Shown here: one piece after another, positions 17,775 through 27,227 of the stretch
How positions within the stretch are numbered: position 1 is the first letter of the stretch
Layout of the letters: every line of letters starts with the position of its first letter
Assembly: GCF_019278565.1 (NCBI RefSeq)
Contig: NZ_CP058988.1
Location: 1-64,000, forward strand
DNA length: 64,000 nt
Source: Cellulophaga sp. HaHa_2_95
Lineage (GTDB): Bacteria; Bacteroidota; Bacteroidia; Flavobacteriales; Flavobacteriaceae
Reading direction: 5' to 3'
The notes under the pieces: model-generated
Told to the model about the DNA's origin: nothing
What the model saw: the letters and a program-made list of their open reading frames with translations, nothing else
The model's database searches: none
Program-made: the position numbers and the translations under genes

Positions 17775-18680
17775 TTATTTTACAAATGATTCTATAACTG
17801 GATTTATTTGTTCTGCCGTATTGTAGTTTTCGTCATCAAACAAATATTTAAATAACACTTTATTGTCCACTTTTTCTTCTAATAACAAATCTTTATTCCG
17901 AGCAAAAATCTCATCCCATTTTAGACGTACAATTTGCCATTTAGCTTCATGACTCGCCCAGTACTCCTGTGCCGCTTTACATTTGCTATCTGCCACCTTT
18001 ACATACTTATTATGTCCTTTTTCTTGCGCAAGTAAAACATCTTCCTTACCATTTTCGCGAATTACTTTGTTATTGTCCTGGTCATGAATCCAACCATTGG
18101 CAACAATTTCCTGTCTGTTTGTTCTAGTCGTTACATTATAGTCACTACGCGTTGTATATTCTCTTCTTGGTAATGGCGCATCTGTTGTGTTCTCCCAATA
18201 ACTTTTACCATCTACGTGTACCCAAGTAGCTGTGCCCTCGTATCGCGGACTGTCATCTACCTGAAATACTTTCTGTGACCATTGCCCTTCTACTTCTTTT
18301 TTGGGCAAACTAACAAATTTCCATTTATTATCATGGTCAAACTCGTACAAGTCAGTATTCTGATACTCCCAGTCTTGTCTCCAGTGTTTTACGATATAAG
18401 GTTGTTCTGATGGGCCAACAATAAGCAAATGTTGTAACATAATCTTATCATCCGTATCCGTTACTAACTGAACCCATTCTAAGCCGTTATCATGTTTTGT
18501 TTTGGAAGGCGTATAAGTAGAATCATTTGAATACTCAAAAGTTTCTGCAAAATTAAACGCCACTTCAAAACACCCACACATGCTTTTTATAGCCTTCCGG
18601 TCTTGCTTCTTTTTTTGTTGAGCCTGTAGCACCCCAACAAAAACTAAGCTTAATAAGACAAGAGAGATAGATTTTTTCAT
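17775..18680 (-). CDS. Exported DUF6607-like protein, first gene of the haem/iron operon
   Basis: 301 residues with signal peptide MKKSISLVLLSLVFVGVLQAQ. The mature part is rich in Trp, Tyr and charged residues, for example MCGCFEVAFNFAETF near the N-terminus and KHWRQDWEYQNTDLYEF in the middle, with a helical C-terminus. I believe this is DUF6607, from memory. The CGC pair and Trp-rich core could bind a cofactor. It starts the leftward operon that diverges from the TonB receptor, within a compact shared promoter. Function unknown, probably haem or iron handling. Confidence 0.82.
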   Translation of the reverse strand: MKKSISLVLLSLVFVGVLQAQQKKKQDRKAIKSMCGCFEVAFNFAETFEYSNDSTYTPSKTKHDNGLEWVQLVTDTDDKIMLQHLLIVGPSEQPYIVKHWRQDWEYQNTDLYEFDHDNKWKFVSLPKKEVEGQWSQKVFQVDDSPRYEGTATWVHVDGKSYWENTTDAPLPRREYTTRSDYNVTTRTNRQEIVANGWIHDQDNNKVIRENGKEDVLLAQEKGHNKYVKVADSKCKAAQEYWASHEAKWQIVRLKWDEIFARNKDLLLEEKVDNKVLFKYLFDDENYNTAEQINPVIESFVK

Positions 18681-18722
18681 TTCATTAAAATTTAAATTGA
18701 TTTCTTTTAAAAAACATTAGCC

Positions 18723-18745
18723 TTATTTAGACTCAATTAAAATAA
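18723..18745. promoter_or_regulatory. 23-bp palindromic operator, copy A1
   Basis: TTATTTA-N9-AAAATAA (one arm mismatch), ending five bases before the -7 box of the haem receptor gene and covering its -33 region. One more base pair on each side (C and G) extends the palindrome to 25 bp. Its left half TTATTTAGACTCA recurs inverted at 18778-18790. Confidence 0.7.
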
Positions 18746-18750
18746 GATTC

Positions 18751-18769
18751 TATATTTGCCACAAATCTA
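18751..18769. promoter_or_regulatory. Overlapping divergent promoters of the haem/iron locus
   Basis: TATATTTG (18751-18758, plus strand) and, three bases on, CAAATCTA (18762-18769), which is TAGATTTG on the minus strand. Both match TAnnTTTG. The first serves the TonB receptor, the second the DUF6607-like operon. The two start regions overlap, so they probably compete or are controlled together. Confidence 0.7.
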
Positions 18770-18776
18770 ATCAAGA

Positions 18777-20909
18777 ATGAGTCTAAATAAAAATTATTGC
18801 AGTCTTTTTTTTACCCTAGTATTGACCGGATTTCTTTTTTCTCAAACTATAGTGAATGATACTGCACAAATACAAACCTTAAAAGAGGTTGTTATTACGG
18901 GGCAATATAATCCCACAACGATAAATAAGTCTATCAATAATGTAATCGTTATCACTAAAACACAAATAGAAAATCAAGCAGCAAATAACCTTGCAGACGT
19001 CCTAAACTTTAATTTGAACCTTACAATTTTACCAAGCTCACAGACCGGAAAATCTACCATTTCTTTCTTCGGCCTAGATGGTCAATATTTTAATATACTA
19101 ATTGATAACATTCCATTAGTAAGTGATAGTGGAATGGGAAATAATATAGATCTAACCCAGATAAACCTTGATGATATTGAACGAATAGAAATTGTAGAAG
19201 GTGCCATGGGGGTAGAATATGGAGCCAATGCTGTTTCAGGAGTTATTAATATTATTACCAAAAAATATTCTGAGGAACCTTGGAAGATTCAATTCCTAGC
19301 ACAAGAAGAAACGGTGAGCAATGAATATGCTTGGTTTGATAAAGGAAGACACATTCAGGGTCTAAATATATCTCATAACTTAAGTGATAAGCTATATGCG
19401 CGCATAGGCTTTAACAGAAATGACTTTGCTGGTTTCTTTGATAACAAACAAGGGCAAAGTTATTATCAAAATGATGGTTTAAGAGGCTATGAATGGCTGC
19501 CTAAAATACAATACAACACCAATGCGTTTCTTACTTACAAACGGGATAATTTTACGCTATTTTATAAGTTCGAATACTTCAATGAAACTTTAAGCTATTA
19601 CGATGAAACAGTACGGTCCAATATTGATGTAGAAAACCAAACAAGCAACCCTTCTTCAACCGACAAAATCTTCAAAACCAATAGGTACGTAAACAATTTA
19701 AGTGTCAATGGTACTTTTAATTCTGGAGCAAGGTATGACGCTTCTCTTTCCTATCAAGAGCAGAAAAGAGACCTAAATCAGTTTAACTATTACATCGTCA
19801 CACAGCAAAAAAGCGATGAAACCGATGAGACCTATCAGTCTAGCAAAGTATTGTTCTCAAAAGGAACTATAAATAATTTGGTTAAGAATGATCATTACAA
19901 TTTTCAATTAGGGTATGAAGCAAGATATAATAAAGGATTTGACACACAAGCATCTGGCGCAGTCACCCAAGAAGACAAAGAATACACGCAAAGCAACCTA
20001 GCGTTATTTACTTCTTCTGAATGGAAAATAACAAATGCTTTATCAGCTAGACCTGGATTTAGGTACGAGTACAATTCAAAGTTCAACAGCCAACTTTTGG
20101 CATCTCTAAGTCTCAGGCAGCAATTAAAAAATAGGCTTGAGTTACGAGGAAATATAGGCACCTCATACCGCACACCAAATTTTCAAGAACTCTATTATTA
20201 TTTTGTAGATTCTAACCATGATGTAAGAGGAAATGAAAATTTAAATCCTGAAAAAGGATATACCGCATTTATCAACCTAAAAAAAACAACTGCAATCCCT
20301 AATGGGGTAGTGACAAACACGCTAAAAACAAGCTATATAGATATTAATGACAAAATAGATCTTGCCGTTATCAACAGCACCCCTTTGCAGTATGAGTACA
20401 TCAATATTAATGCTTATAAACTTTGGGGGGTAACCACCGAAAACAGTATTAAAAAAGAACAATGGAATTTTAATTTTGGAGCCACCCTACAAGGCATCTC
20501 TAGAATAGCTGAAAACGAAGCAAATGCTTCTAATGATTTCTTATACTCCTTTCAAATAAATACAAGTGGCACCTATAGCTCCAAAAAATGGAACACTGCG
20601 TTTAGTCTCTTATTTAAACATAATGGTGCACAATATGACTACACCGCTTCTGATGTAGATGAAGAAGGCAATTCTGTTTTCTCAAAATCTAAAACCAATG
20701 CCTATAGCTGGATGGATGCTTCCATTAGAAAATCTTTTTTGGACAAAAAAATCCAAGCAACAATAGGCGCCAGAAATATACTAGATGTAACCAGTGTAGC
20801 CATCAGCAATACCACTTCTGGAGGCGTGCATTCTACGACTAACAACGGACTTTTACTTGGTTACGGTAGGTCTTTTTATCTCAAACTATTATACAATCTA
20901 AACTTTTAA
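18777..20909 (+). CDS. TonB-dependent outer-membrane receptor, haem type
   Basis: 710 residues. Signal peptide ending near residue 23 (FTLVLTGFLFSQ), TonB-box-like LKEVVITG, plug domain (LIDNIPLVSDSGMGNN, then RIEIVEGAMGVEYGANAVSG) and a 22-strand barrel ending YLKLLYNLNF. It would import a haem or iron compound using TonB energy. The HmuY-like lipoprotein encoded 11 bp downstream supports haem. The operator palindrome and its inverted half-site bracket the promoter and the start codon, suggesting iron repression. Confidence 0.92.
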   Translation: MSLNKNYCSLFFTLVLTGFLFSQTIVNDTAQIQTLKEVVITGQYNPTTINKSINNVIVITKTQIENQAANNLADVLNFNLNLTILPSSQTGKSTISFFGLDGQYFNILIDNIPLVSDSGMGNNIDLTQINLDDIERIEIVEGAMGVEYGANAVSGVINIITKKYSEEPWKIQFLAQEETVSNEYAWFDKGRHIQGLNISHNLSDKLYARIGFNRNDFAGFFDNKQGQSYYQNDGLRGYEWLPKIQYNTNAFLTYKRDNFTLFYKFEYFNETLSYYDETVRSNIDVENQTSNPSSTDKIFKTNRYVNNLSVNGTFNSGARYDASLSYQEQKRDLNQFNYYIVTQQKSDETDETYQSSKVLFSKGTINNLVKNDHYNFQLGYEARYNKGFDTQASGAVTQEDKEYTQSNLALFTSSEWKITNALSARPGFRYEYNSKFNSQLLASLSLRQQLKNRLELRGNIGTSYRTPNFQELYYYFVDSNHDVRGNENLNPEKGYTAFINLKKTTAIPNGVVTNTLKTSYIDINDKIDLAVINSTPLQYEYININAYKLWGVTTENSIKKEQWNFNFGATLQGISRIAENEANASNDFLYSFQINTSGTYSSKKWNTAFSLLFKHNGAQYDYTASDVDEEGNSVFSKSKTNAYSWMDASIRKSFLDKKIQATIGARNILDVTSVAISNTTSGGVHSTTNNGLLLGYGRSFYLKLLYNLNF
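18778..18790. repeat. Inverted 13-bp half-site at the receptor start codon
   Basis: TGAGTCTAAATAA, beginning inside the ATG, is the exact reverse complement of TTATTTAGACTCA at 18723-18735. The two arms are 42 bp apart and nearly symmetric around the two divergent -7 boxes. Confidence 0.8.
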
Positions 20910-20920
20910 AAATTACACGT

Positions 20921-22003
20921 ATGAAACACAATGTATTTACTTTTTTTGTCGCACTAGCCGTCCTATTATTTTCTAGTTGTTCTGATGACGATACTCCCGC
21001 AGCTCCTATTGAAATAGTCATTGAAGGCGCCGCTATTTCTCCCGAAGTTGGAGGGCCTAACGAACCTAACCAAGTCTATATAGACTTAAGTACCGAAACT
21101 AGTACCGTTGTAAAAAGAGACTCCTGGGATTTAGGTTTTTATAGCGGTTCAGAATTTCAAGTTACGATTAACGGCGCTATATACATGGCCGTCGCTGCGC
21201 TGACTACTACGGATATTGATGCCGTAAATAGCACTACCGAAGAGGTGCTAAATTTACAGCCACAAGTTGCCATTGGCACTTTTCAAGCAACAAATGCGGC
21301 CTATATAGACAATCCAAATGGAGCAATTACAGGTACCGCAATAGCCACAATAGAAGACACAGATGAAAATAACCCAGTATATCTACTTAACTTAGGTAAA
21401 GAGATCGGCACTACGCCTGCCACTACGGGTAGTGCAAATGTATCTGGAGACGATAGGGGTTGGAAAAAAATACGGATCTTGAAAGAAGGCCCTGATTATA
21501 TTTTACAATTCGCCAATTTAGAAGATACCACACACCAAGAAGTGACCATTACCAAAAATTCTGCTTATAATTTCTCTTACTTTAGTTTTACCACAGAAAC
21601 CATGGTTCCCGTTGAACCAGAAGCGACAAAGTGGGATTTAAACTTTACTGTATTTACCGACATTATAGAAGGTTTTGGCTCGTATGGTTATGCAGATTAT
21701 GTGGTAAACAATACAAAAGCAGCTGTTAGTGTATATATGGTAGATACAGCAGAAGCTACTTTTACTTATGACAATTTTGCGCTGACCGACATAAACCCCG
21801 CTAATTTTTTAAATGACCAACGTGGTATAGGTAGCACTTGGAGAAATGGTGGCGGACCAAGCACATTACCTTCTTTAAAAGAAGATGTATTTTATGTTCT
21901 TAGAGATACGGATGACAATTACTATAAAATAAAATTTTTAGCCCTAACCAATGAAGCAGGCGAAAGAGGTAATCCAGAATTTATTTATAGCCTACTTCAA
22001 TAG
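20921..22003 (+). CDS. HmuY-like haem-binding lipoprotein
   Basis: 360-residue lipoprotein: lipobox LLFSSC with C20, followed by the acidic stretch SDDD that acts as a surface-export signal in Bacteroidota. The HmuY pattern is visible in DSWDLGFYSGSEFQVTING (N-terminal) and in KWDLNFTVFTDII, the second half of the beta-rich fold. HmuY proteins capture haem outside the cell and pass it to a TonB receptor, which is encoded directly upstream in the same operon. A terminator follows. Longer than P. gingivalis HmuY, so some divergence is likely. Confidence 0.88.
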   Translation: MKHNVFTFFVALAVLLFSSCSDDDTPAAPIEIVIEGAAISPEVGGPNEPNQVYIDLSTETSTVVKRDSWDLGFYSGSEFQVTINGAIYMAVAALTTTDIDAVNSTTEEVLNLQPQVAIGTFQATNAAYIDNPNGAITGTAIATIEDTDENNPVYLLNLGKEIGTTPATTGSANVSGDDRGWKKIRILKEGPDYILQFANLEDTTHQEVTITKNSAYNFSYFSFTTETMVPVEPEATKWDLNFTVFTDIIEGFGSYGYADYVVNNTKAAVSVYMVDTAEATFTYDNFALTDINPANFLNDQRGIGSTWRNGGGPSTLPSLKEDVFYVLRDTDDNYYKIKFLALTNEAGERGNPEFIYSLLQ

Positions 22004-22043
22004 AAGTCAAGATGCCATAAAATTAATGTAATTTAATTTTAGG

Positions 22044-22074
22044 TCCCTTAGCGTAATTGTTAAGGGATTTTTTT
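22044..22074 (+). terminator. Terminator of the haem receptor operon
   Basis: TCCCTTA (22044-22050) pairs with TAAGGGA (22061-22067), followed by T7. Confidence 0.85.
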
Positions 22075-22117
22075 ATGCCCAACAAATAAGCCTTAATTTT
22101 GAAATTAAATTTCATTT

Positions 22118-22849
22118 ATGAAACCTTTTCGCTTCAAACAGTTTACCGTTAACCAAGATAAATGCGCTATGAAAATAGGCACAGACGGAGTGCTTTTAGG
22201 TGCTTGGGCAAGCGTAAACAACTCCATGCATACTATCTTAGATATTGGAACAGGAACAGGCGTTATTGCCTTAATGCTAGCACAACGTTCTATTGCAGAT
22301 ACTATTGAAGCTATAGAACTTGACGGAGATGCTTTTGAACAATGTACCGATAATTTTGAAGCTTCAGATTGGGGAGATCGTCTATTTTGCTTTCATGCTG
22401 GTTTTGATGAGTTTGTTGATGAATATACCGAAGAGGAACCTGAGGAAGCTGAGCTGTACGATTTGATTGTTTCTAATCCGCCTTTCTACAGTGAAGAAGT
22501 TTCTAGTGGTAATGATGCTCGTGATCAAGCCCGTCAAAACTCATCACTCCCTTTTGACGAATTAGTTTCTGGAGTTTCCAAACTACTTTCTCCTACAGGT
22601 GTATTTGCGACTATCATACCGTATAAAGAAGAAGAAAATTTTATTGCTTTAGCTTTAGAAAACAATTTATTCCCTAACAGAATTACACAGGTTAGAGGAA
22701 CAGAGAATACCGAAATTAAGAGAAGTCTACTAGAGTTTTCATCTACAGAAAGTGAGTACACACCTAAGGAGCTTATTATAGAATTAGAACGAAATGTATA
22801 CACCAAAGAATACATAGAGCTTACCAAAGACTTTTATTTAAAAATGTAA
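22118..22849 (+). CDS. trmN6: tRNA(Val) A37 N6-methyltransferase, TrmN6/YfiC family
   Basis: 243-residue SAM-dependent methyltransferase. The N-terminal FRFKQFTVNQDKCAMKIGTDG is the family signature; the SAM site is LDIGTGTGVIALMLA, and the catalytic N-P-P-F motif typical of N6-adenine methylases is in LIVSNPPFYSEE. By homology it methylates A37 of tRNA-Val. It stands alone between the haem operon and the acyl-CoA dehydrogenase gene. Family sure; substrate by homology. Confidence 0.88.
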   Translation: MKPFRFKQFTVNQDKCAMKIGTDGVLLGAWASVNNSMHTILDIGTGTGVIALMLAQRSIADTIEAIELDGDAFEQCTDNFEASDWGDRLFCFHAGFDEFVDEYTEEEPEEAELYDLIVSNPPFYSEEVSSGNDARDQARQNSSLPFDELVSGVSKLLSPTGVFATIIPYKEEENFIALALENNLFPNRITQVRGTENTEIKRSLLEFSSTESEYTPKELIIELERNVYTKEYIELTKDFYLKM

Positions 22850-22859
22850 CTTTTCAGCA

Positions 22860-22890
22860 TTGTCCTGTTATAAATCTTTATTTATCTTTG
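22860..22890 (+). promoter_or_regulatory. gcdH promoter
   Basis: TTG (22860-22862), a 20-nt spacer, then TATCTTTG (22883-22890), 16 bp before the gcdH start codon. Confidence 0.7.
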
Positions 22891-22906
22891 GTAAAAACCC
22901 ATAGCT

Positions 22907-24085
22907 ATGCGACCAGATTTATTTGAAGCTCCTGATTACTATAACATTGATGATCTTTTATCAGAAGAACATAAATTAGTTCGTAATGCTGCCAGACAAT
23001 GGGTGAAACGTTCTGTTTCTCCTTTTATAGAAGAATATGCTCAGAAAGCAGAGTTCCCTAAAGAGATTATTGGTGGCCTAGCAGAAATTGGTGCTTTTGG
23101 CCCTTATATTCCGCAAGAATATGGTGGCGCTGGTTTAGACCAAATTAGTTACGGCCTTATTATGCAAGAGATAGAACGCGGCGATAGTGGCGTGCGCTCT
23201 ACAGCTTCCGTACAATCTTCTTTAGTCATGTATCCGATATTCACCTATGGGAATGAAGCGCAGCGTAAAAAATATTTACCAAAATTAGCGTCTGGAGAAT
23301 TTATGGGTTGCTTTGGGCTAACAGAACCCAATCATGGTTCTAACCCAAGCGGCATGGAAACCAAGTACAAAGATATGGGTGACCATTATCTATTGAACGG
23401 TGCTAAACTTTGGATTTCAAATTCGCCATTTGCAGATATTGCGGTCGTATGGGCAAAAAATGAAGAAGGCCGTATTCACGGACTTATTGTAGAACGTAGT
23501 ATGGAAGGTTTTACCACCCCAACAACACACAACAAATGGTCTTTACGAGCAAGTGCTACTGGGGAGCTTATTTTTGATAATGTAAAAGTACCCAAAGAGA
23601 ACATCCTTTTAGGCAAAACCGGATTAGGCGCGCCGCTTGGATGCTTAGATTCTGCTCGATACGGAATAGCCTGGGGTGCAATTGGTGCTGCCATGGACTG
23701 TTATGATACGGCTTTACGGTATGCCAAAGAGCGTATACAGTTTGGAAAGCCAATTGCCGCAACACAATTACAACAAAAGAAATTGGCAGAAATGATTACC
23801 GAAATCACGAAAGCACAATTAATGGCACTCCGTTTAGGGCAACTTAAAAATGAAGGCAAAGCAACTACCGCTCAGATTTCTATGGCCAAACGCAACAATG
23901 TAGAAATGGCTATAAACATTGCTAGAGAAGCCAGACAAGTTTTAGGCGCTATGGGAATTTCAGGCGAGTACAGCATTATGCGCCATATGATGAATTTAGA
24001 AAGTGTAATTACCTATGAAGGCACGCATGATATTCACTTATTAATTACAGGTGCAGATATCACTGGGTTTCCCGCTTTTCAATAG
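22907..24085 (+). CDS. gcdH: Acyl-CoA dehydrogenase, glutaryl-CoA dehydrogenase type
   Basis: 392-residue FAD enzyme. The pattern RGDSGVRSTASVQSSLVMYPI and GCFGLTEPNHGSNPSGMET, plus the C-terminal TYEGTHDIHLLITG holding the catalytic Glu, fit glutaryl-CoA dehydrogenase, which makes crotonyl-CoA and CO2 during lysine or tryptophan breakdown. Its length is typical. It is monocistronic with its own promoter. Confidence 0.9.
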   Translation: MRPDLFEAPDYYNIDDLLSEEHKLVRNAARQWVKRSVSPFIEEYAQKAEFPKEIIGGLAEIGAFGPYIPQEYGGAGLDQISYGLIMQEIERGDSGVRSTASVQSSLVMYPIFTYGNEAQRKKYLPKLASGEFMGCFGLTEPNHGSNPSGMETKYKDMGDHYLLNGAKLWISNSPFADIAVVWAKNEEGRIHGLIVERSMEGFTTPTTHNKWSLRASATGELIFDNVKVPKENILLGKTGLGAPLGCLDSARYGIAWGAIGAAMDCYDTALRYAKERIQFGKPIAATQLQQKKLAEMITEITKAQLMALRLGQLKNEGKATTAQISMAKRNNVEMAINIAREARQVLGAMGISGEYSIMRHMMNLESVITYEGTHDIHLLITGADITGFPAFQ

Positions 24086-24136
24086 ACCTACAATAGCTTT
24101 AACATAAACTTAGTACACTTAAAAAAACAAGTGCGC

Positions 24137-24144
24137 TAACTTTG
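24137..24144 (+). promoter_or_regulatory. -7 box of the SYLF gene
   Basis: TAACTTTG matches TAnnTTTG, 31 bp before the start codon. Confidence 0.55.
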
Positions 24145-24175
24145 CACGTATATAGATGAACTAAATATACAGAAA

Positions 24176-24706
24176 ATGAAAACACTAAAATATAGTATAC
24201 TTTTTTCTCTTCTTTTTGTTTTTGCAGGACAAGCACAAACCGTAAAAGATCAGAGAATTATTGATGACGCTCAAGAAGCAAAAGAACTTTTAATAAAAGC
24301 CGATGATGGCTTAGATTCATTCTTTAAAGAATCTGCTGGATATGTTATTTTCCCTAATGTTGGAAAAGGCGGATTTATTATTGGAGCTGCCTCTGGAAAT
24401 GGTGCTGTTTATGAAAGTGGTAACTTAATAGGAATGGCAGATCTTAAAAAATTAAATATCGGTTTTCAAGCAGGCGGACAAGCAATTATAGAAGTTATCT
24501 TCTTTGAAAACACCGCAGCTATGAACGACTTTAAAGAAGGGAAATTCTCTTTTGCGGCAGAAGCTTCTGCTGTAGCAGTACGATCAGGAATTGCATTTAA
24601 CGCGAAGTACAAAGACGGTGTGGCTGTTTTTGCATTACCAAAAGCAGGACTAATGGCCGATGCTTCTGTAGGCGGACAAAAATTTAAATTCACTTCTTTT
24701 GAATAA
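24176..24706 (+). CDS. Exported SYLF-domain (Ysc84-like) protein
   Basis: 176 residues with signal peptide ILFSLLFVFAGQAQ. The mature part is the SYLF lipid-binding domain: KESAGYVIFPNVGKGGFIIG, IGFQAGGQAIIEVIFFEN and FAAEASAVAVRSG. SYLF proteins bind phosphoinositides in eukaryotes; bacterial members are exported with unclear roles. Single gene with its own promoter and a shared terminator. Confidence 0.87.
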   Translation: MKTLKYSILFSLLFVFAGQAQTVKDQRIIDDAQEAKELLIKADDGLDSFFKESAGYVIFPNVGKGGFIIGAASGNGAVYESGNLIGMADLKKLNIGFQAGGQAIIEVIFFENTAAMNDFKEGKFSFAAEASAVAVRSGIAFNAKYKDGVAVFALPKAGLMADASVGGQKFKFTSFE

Positions 24707-24729
24707 GTATTTGAAAAAATAAAAGATAA

Positions 24730-24757
24730 AAAAAGGGAGCCAAATGGCTCCCTTTTT
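24730..24757. terminator. Bidirectional terminator
   Basis: AAAAAGGGAGCC pairs with GGCTCCCTTTTT around an AAAT loop, between the convergent SYLF and FdhF/YdeP genes; A- and T-runs let it work on both strands. Confidence 0.9.
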
Positions 24758-24759
24758 AT

Positions 24760-27117
24760 TTACTTAACTTTTTCTACCGTAACCACTACAGATTTACTAA
24801 TAGGGGTATAACTCCTATCTGCAAAATGATTATAAGGTACCAATACATTTGTTTCTGGATAATAAGCCGCAATATCTCCTTTAGGGATGGCATAGGGCAA
24901 AACTTTAAAATTAAAAGCGATCCTTGGAGTGTCATCATAATTGCTCCGTAAATTCACCACATCAAGTTTTGTTAAGCCTTTTTCTTTCATGTCGTCTGCA
25001 TTCATAAAGACCACTCGGCGTTCGTTATACACTCCCCTGTAGCGATCATCTAATCCATAAATTGTTGTATTAAATTGATCATGAGAACGGATGGTCATCA
25101 ACATAAATTCATCTGACTTTAAATGATGTTCTGGTAATTTATTAAGGGTAATCTGTGCTTTCCCGTTGGGAAGCATACTAAAGTCTAAATTGCGCACATT
25201 ATTAGGTAAATAGTATCCCACACCCTTAGATTGCTCATTAGTATTTTTAAAACCTTTCACTACTTTATCCATAGTTTCACGCATCAAATTATAATCGGTC
25301 CCTAAGGCTAACCAATCAACAGCGTGATTGCCTTTAAAATAGGCATCTGCAATACCTGCTATTATATCTGGTTCACTCTGTAAATTCCCTGAAGTAGGTT
25401 TTAGCACACCTTTAGATTGGCGCACACGTCCCATACTATTTTCAACCGTAATGAAACGTTCTTTCCCGTCTTTTACATCCTTTTCAGAACGCCCGTATGT
25501 TGGCAAAATTAAAGCCGTTTTTCCTGTAACTAAATGACTTCTATTTAGCTTGGTACTCACCTGCACTGTTAGACTACATGCCTCAATAGCTTTTGCAGTA
25601 TAGACTGTATCTGAAGCGGCCATTAAAAAATTACCTCCTAGACACATGAATACTTTGGCCTTACCATCATGCATGGCTTTCATCGCTTTAACCACATCAT
25701 AACCTGGTTGATCAGGAGCCGTGAAACCTAAGTGTTCTTGAATACGCTGATTAAGTCCTTCATCTACAAAATGCATGATCCCTACACTCCTATCGCCTTG
25801 CACATTAGAGTGCCCACGAACAGGACAAGTACCTGCATTTGGCTTCCCAATTGCCCCTTTCAACAATAATAAGTTTATAAATTCTCTTATGGTTTCTACT
25901 CCATTTTTATGTTGGGTAAGTCCCATTGCCCAACAAACTACAATTTTAGATTTCTTAGCAAGAAACGATACTGCTACATCTATAAGCTTTTCATTAACTC
26001 CAGTTTGCTGTATTAAATCTTCAAGATCAAAATTTTCAATATCTGCAAGTAACGTCTCATACCCATCTGTATACTGGTTGATAAAATCATGATCAAATAC
26101 AGTAGCATCAAGCTGATCTAAAGCGGCTAATTTTTTAATTATCGCTTTCATTAAAGGAATATCTTGATTGATGCGTACTGGCAAATGTAAATCTGCAATA
26201 TCTATAGGCTTGCCAATCCACCCTTCTACATGTTGTGGGTTTTTGAAATTAACAAGACCTGATTCTTCTAAGGGGTTTATACTGATAATTTTTCCGCCAT
26301 TTGCTTTACATTTTTCTAAAGCAGAAAGCATTCTAGGATGGTTTGTTCCTGGGTTTTGTCCCGCAACAATTACCACCTCTGCTTCATATAAATCCTCTAA
26401 TTTAATAGACCCCTTACCAATGCCTAAGGTTTCTCCTAAAGCGACACCACTAGACTCGTGACACATATTAGAACAATCTGGCATATTATTAGTTCCTAAA
26501 GCCCTAGCGAACATACCGTATAAAAAAGCCGCTTCATTACTGGAACGACCTGAGGTATAAAAAATAGCTTCATTAGGATCTTCCATAGCTGCAAGCTCTT
26601 CTGCTACCAACTGATATGCTTTCTCCCAAGAAATGGGTTGATAATATAAACTTCCAGGCTCCAATAGTAAAGGCTCTGTAAGTCGCCCAAATTTATTTAA
26701 TTCGTAGTCCGTAAGTTGTGACAAATCTTCTATAGAGTTTTTCGCAAAAAAGGAAGCGTCTATCTTACTAGTTGTTGCTTCATCTGCTAGCGCCTTTGCG
26801 CCATTCTCACAGTATTCTGCAAATTTCGAGGATTTTTCTGGGTCAGGCCAAGCACAGCTCGGACATTCGAATCCGTCTACTTGATTCATCTTCAGCAAGG
26901 TACCCATAGCACGAATTACACCCATTTCTTTGAAACCATGGCGCAATGCTTCTTTTACACCCAATGCTCCTGCTGCAACAGTAACCGGAGCTTCTACTTT
27001 AATATCATTAAATGCTAAACTTCCTGTTAACGATACTTTTCTTTGTGCCTTAACCTCACCCATGTTTCCTTTTTTTTGACCGATTAATTTCTCTAGAATA
27101 TCTCTACTTTTAAACAA
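24760..27117 (-). CDS. FdhF/YdeP-family molybdopterin oxidoreductase
   Basis: 785-residue cytoplasmic oxidoreductase of the formate-dehydrogenase-like superfamily. The N-terminal FECPSCAWPDPEKS (C85, C88) is the YdeP-type motif; FYTSGRSSNEAAFLYG and NMCHESSGVALGETLG form the molybdopterin part, and the C-terminal domain (PYAIPKGDIAAYYPETNVLVPYNH) closes the cofactor funnel. It lacks the Cys/SeCys layout of true formate dehydrogenases, so the substrate is unknown; YdeP is linked to acid resistance in E. coli. No fdhD-type sulfurtransferase gene is seen next to it. Confidence 0.88.
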   Translation of the reverse strand: MFKSRDILEKLIGQKKGNMGEVKAQRKVSLTGSLAFNDIKVEAPVTVAAGALGVKEALRHGFKEMGVIRAMGTLLKMNQVDGFECPSCAWPDPEKSSKFAEYCENGAKALADEATTSKIDASFFAKNSIEDLSQLTDYELNKFGRLTEPLLLEPGSLYYQPISWEKAYQLVAEELAAMEDPNEAIFYTSGRSSNEAAFLYGMFARALGTNNMPDCSNMCHESSGVALGETLGIGKGSIKLEDLYEAEVVIVAGQNPGTNHPRMLSALEKCKANGGKIISINPLEESGLVNFKNPQHVEGWIGKPIDIADLHLPVRINQDIPLMKAIIKKLAALDQLDATVFDHDFINQYTDGYETLLADIENFDLEDLIQQTGVNEKLIDVAVSFLAKKSKIVVCWAMGLTQHKNGVETIREFINLLLLKGAIGKPNAGTCPVRGHSNVQGDRSVGIMHFVDEGLNQRIQEHLGFTAPDQPGYDVVKAMKAMHDGKAKVFMCLGGNFLMAASDTVYTAKAIEACSLTVQVSTKLNRSHLVTGKTALILPTYGRSEKDVKDGKERFITVENSMGRVRQSKGVLKPTSGNLQSEPDIIAGIADAYFKGNHAVDWLALGTDYNLMRETMDKVVKGFKNTNEQSKGVGYYLPNNVRNLDFSMLPNGKAQITLNKLPEHHLKSDEFMLMTIRSHDQFNTTIYGLDDRYRGVYNERRVVFMNADDMKEKGLTKLDVVNLRSNYDDTPRIAFNFKVLPYAIPKGDIAAYYPETNVLVPYNHFADRSYTPISKSVVVTVEKVK

Positions 27118-27227
27118 GTAGTTAAATTTAAGGCTTTATCCACTATATGAGTAGGATATGCCGTTCAAAAAATTGACTCCTTTAAAAATTATAGTAATTT
27201 TATCCTTCATTGATTAATGTTAAGTTT

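Noticed and set aside
24760..27117. Formate dehydrogenase proper
   Set aside because: The N-terminal CPSC motif and absence of the typical active-site Cys/SeCys context fit the FdhF/YdeP family of unknown substrate.
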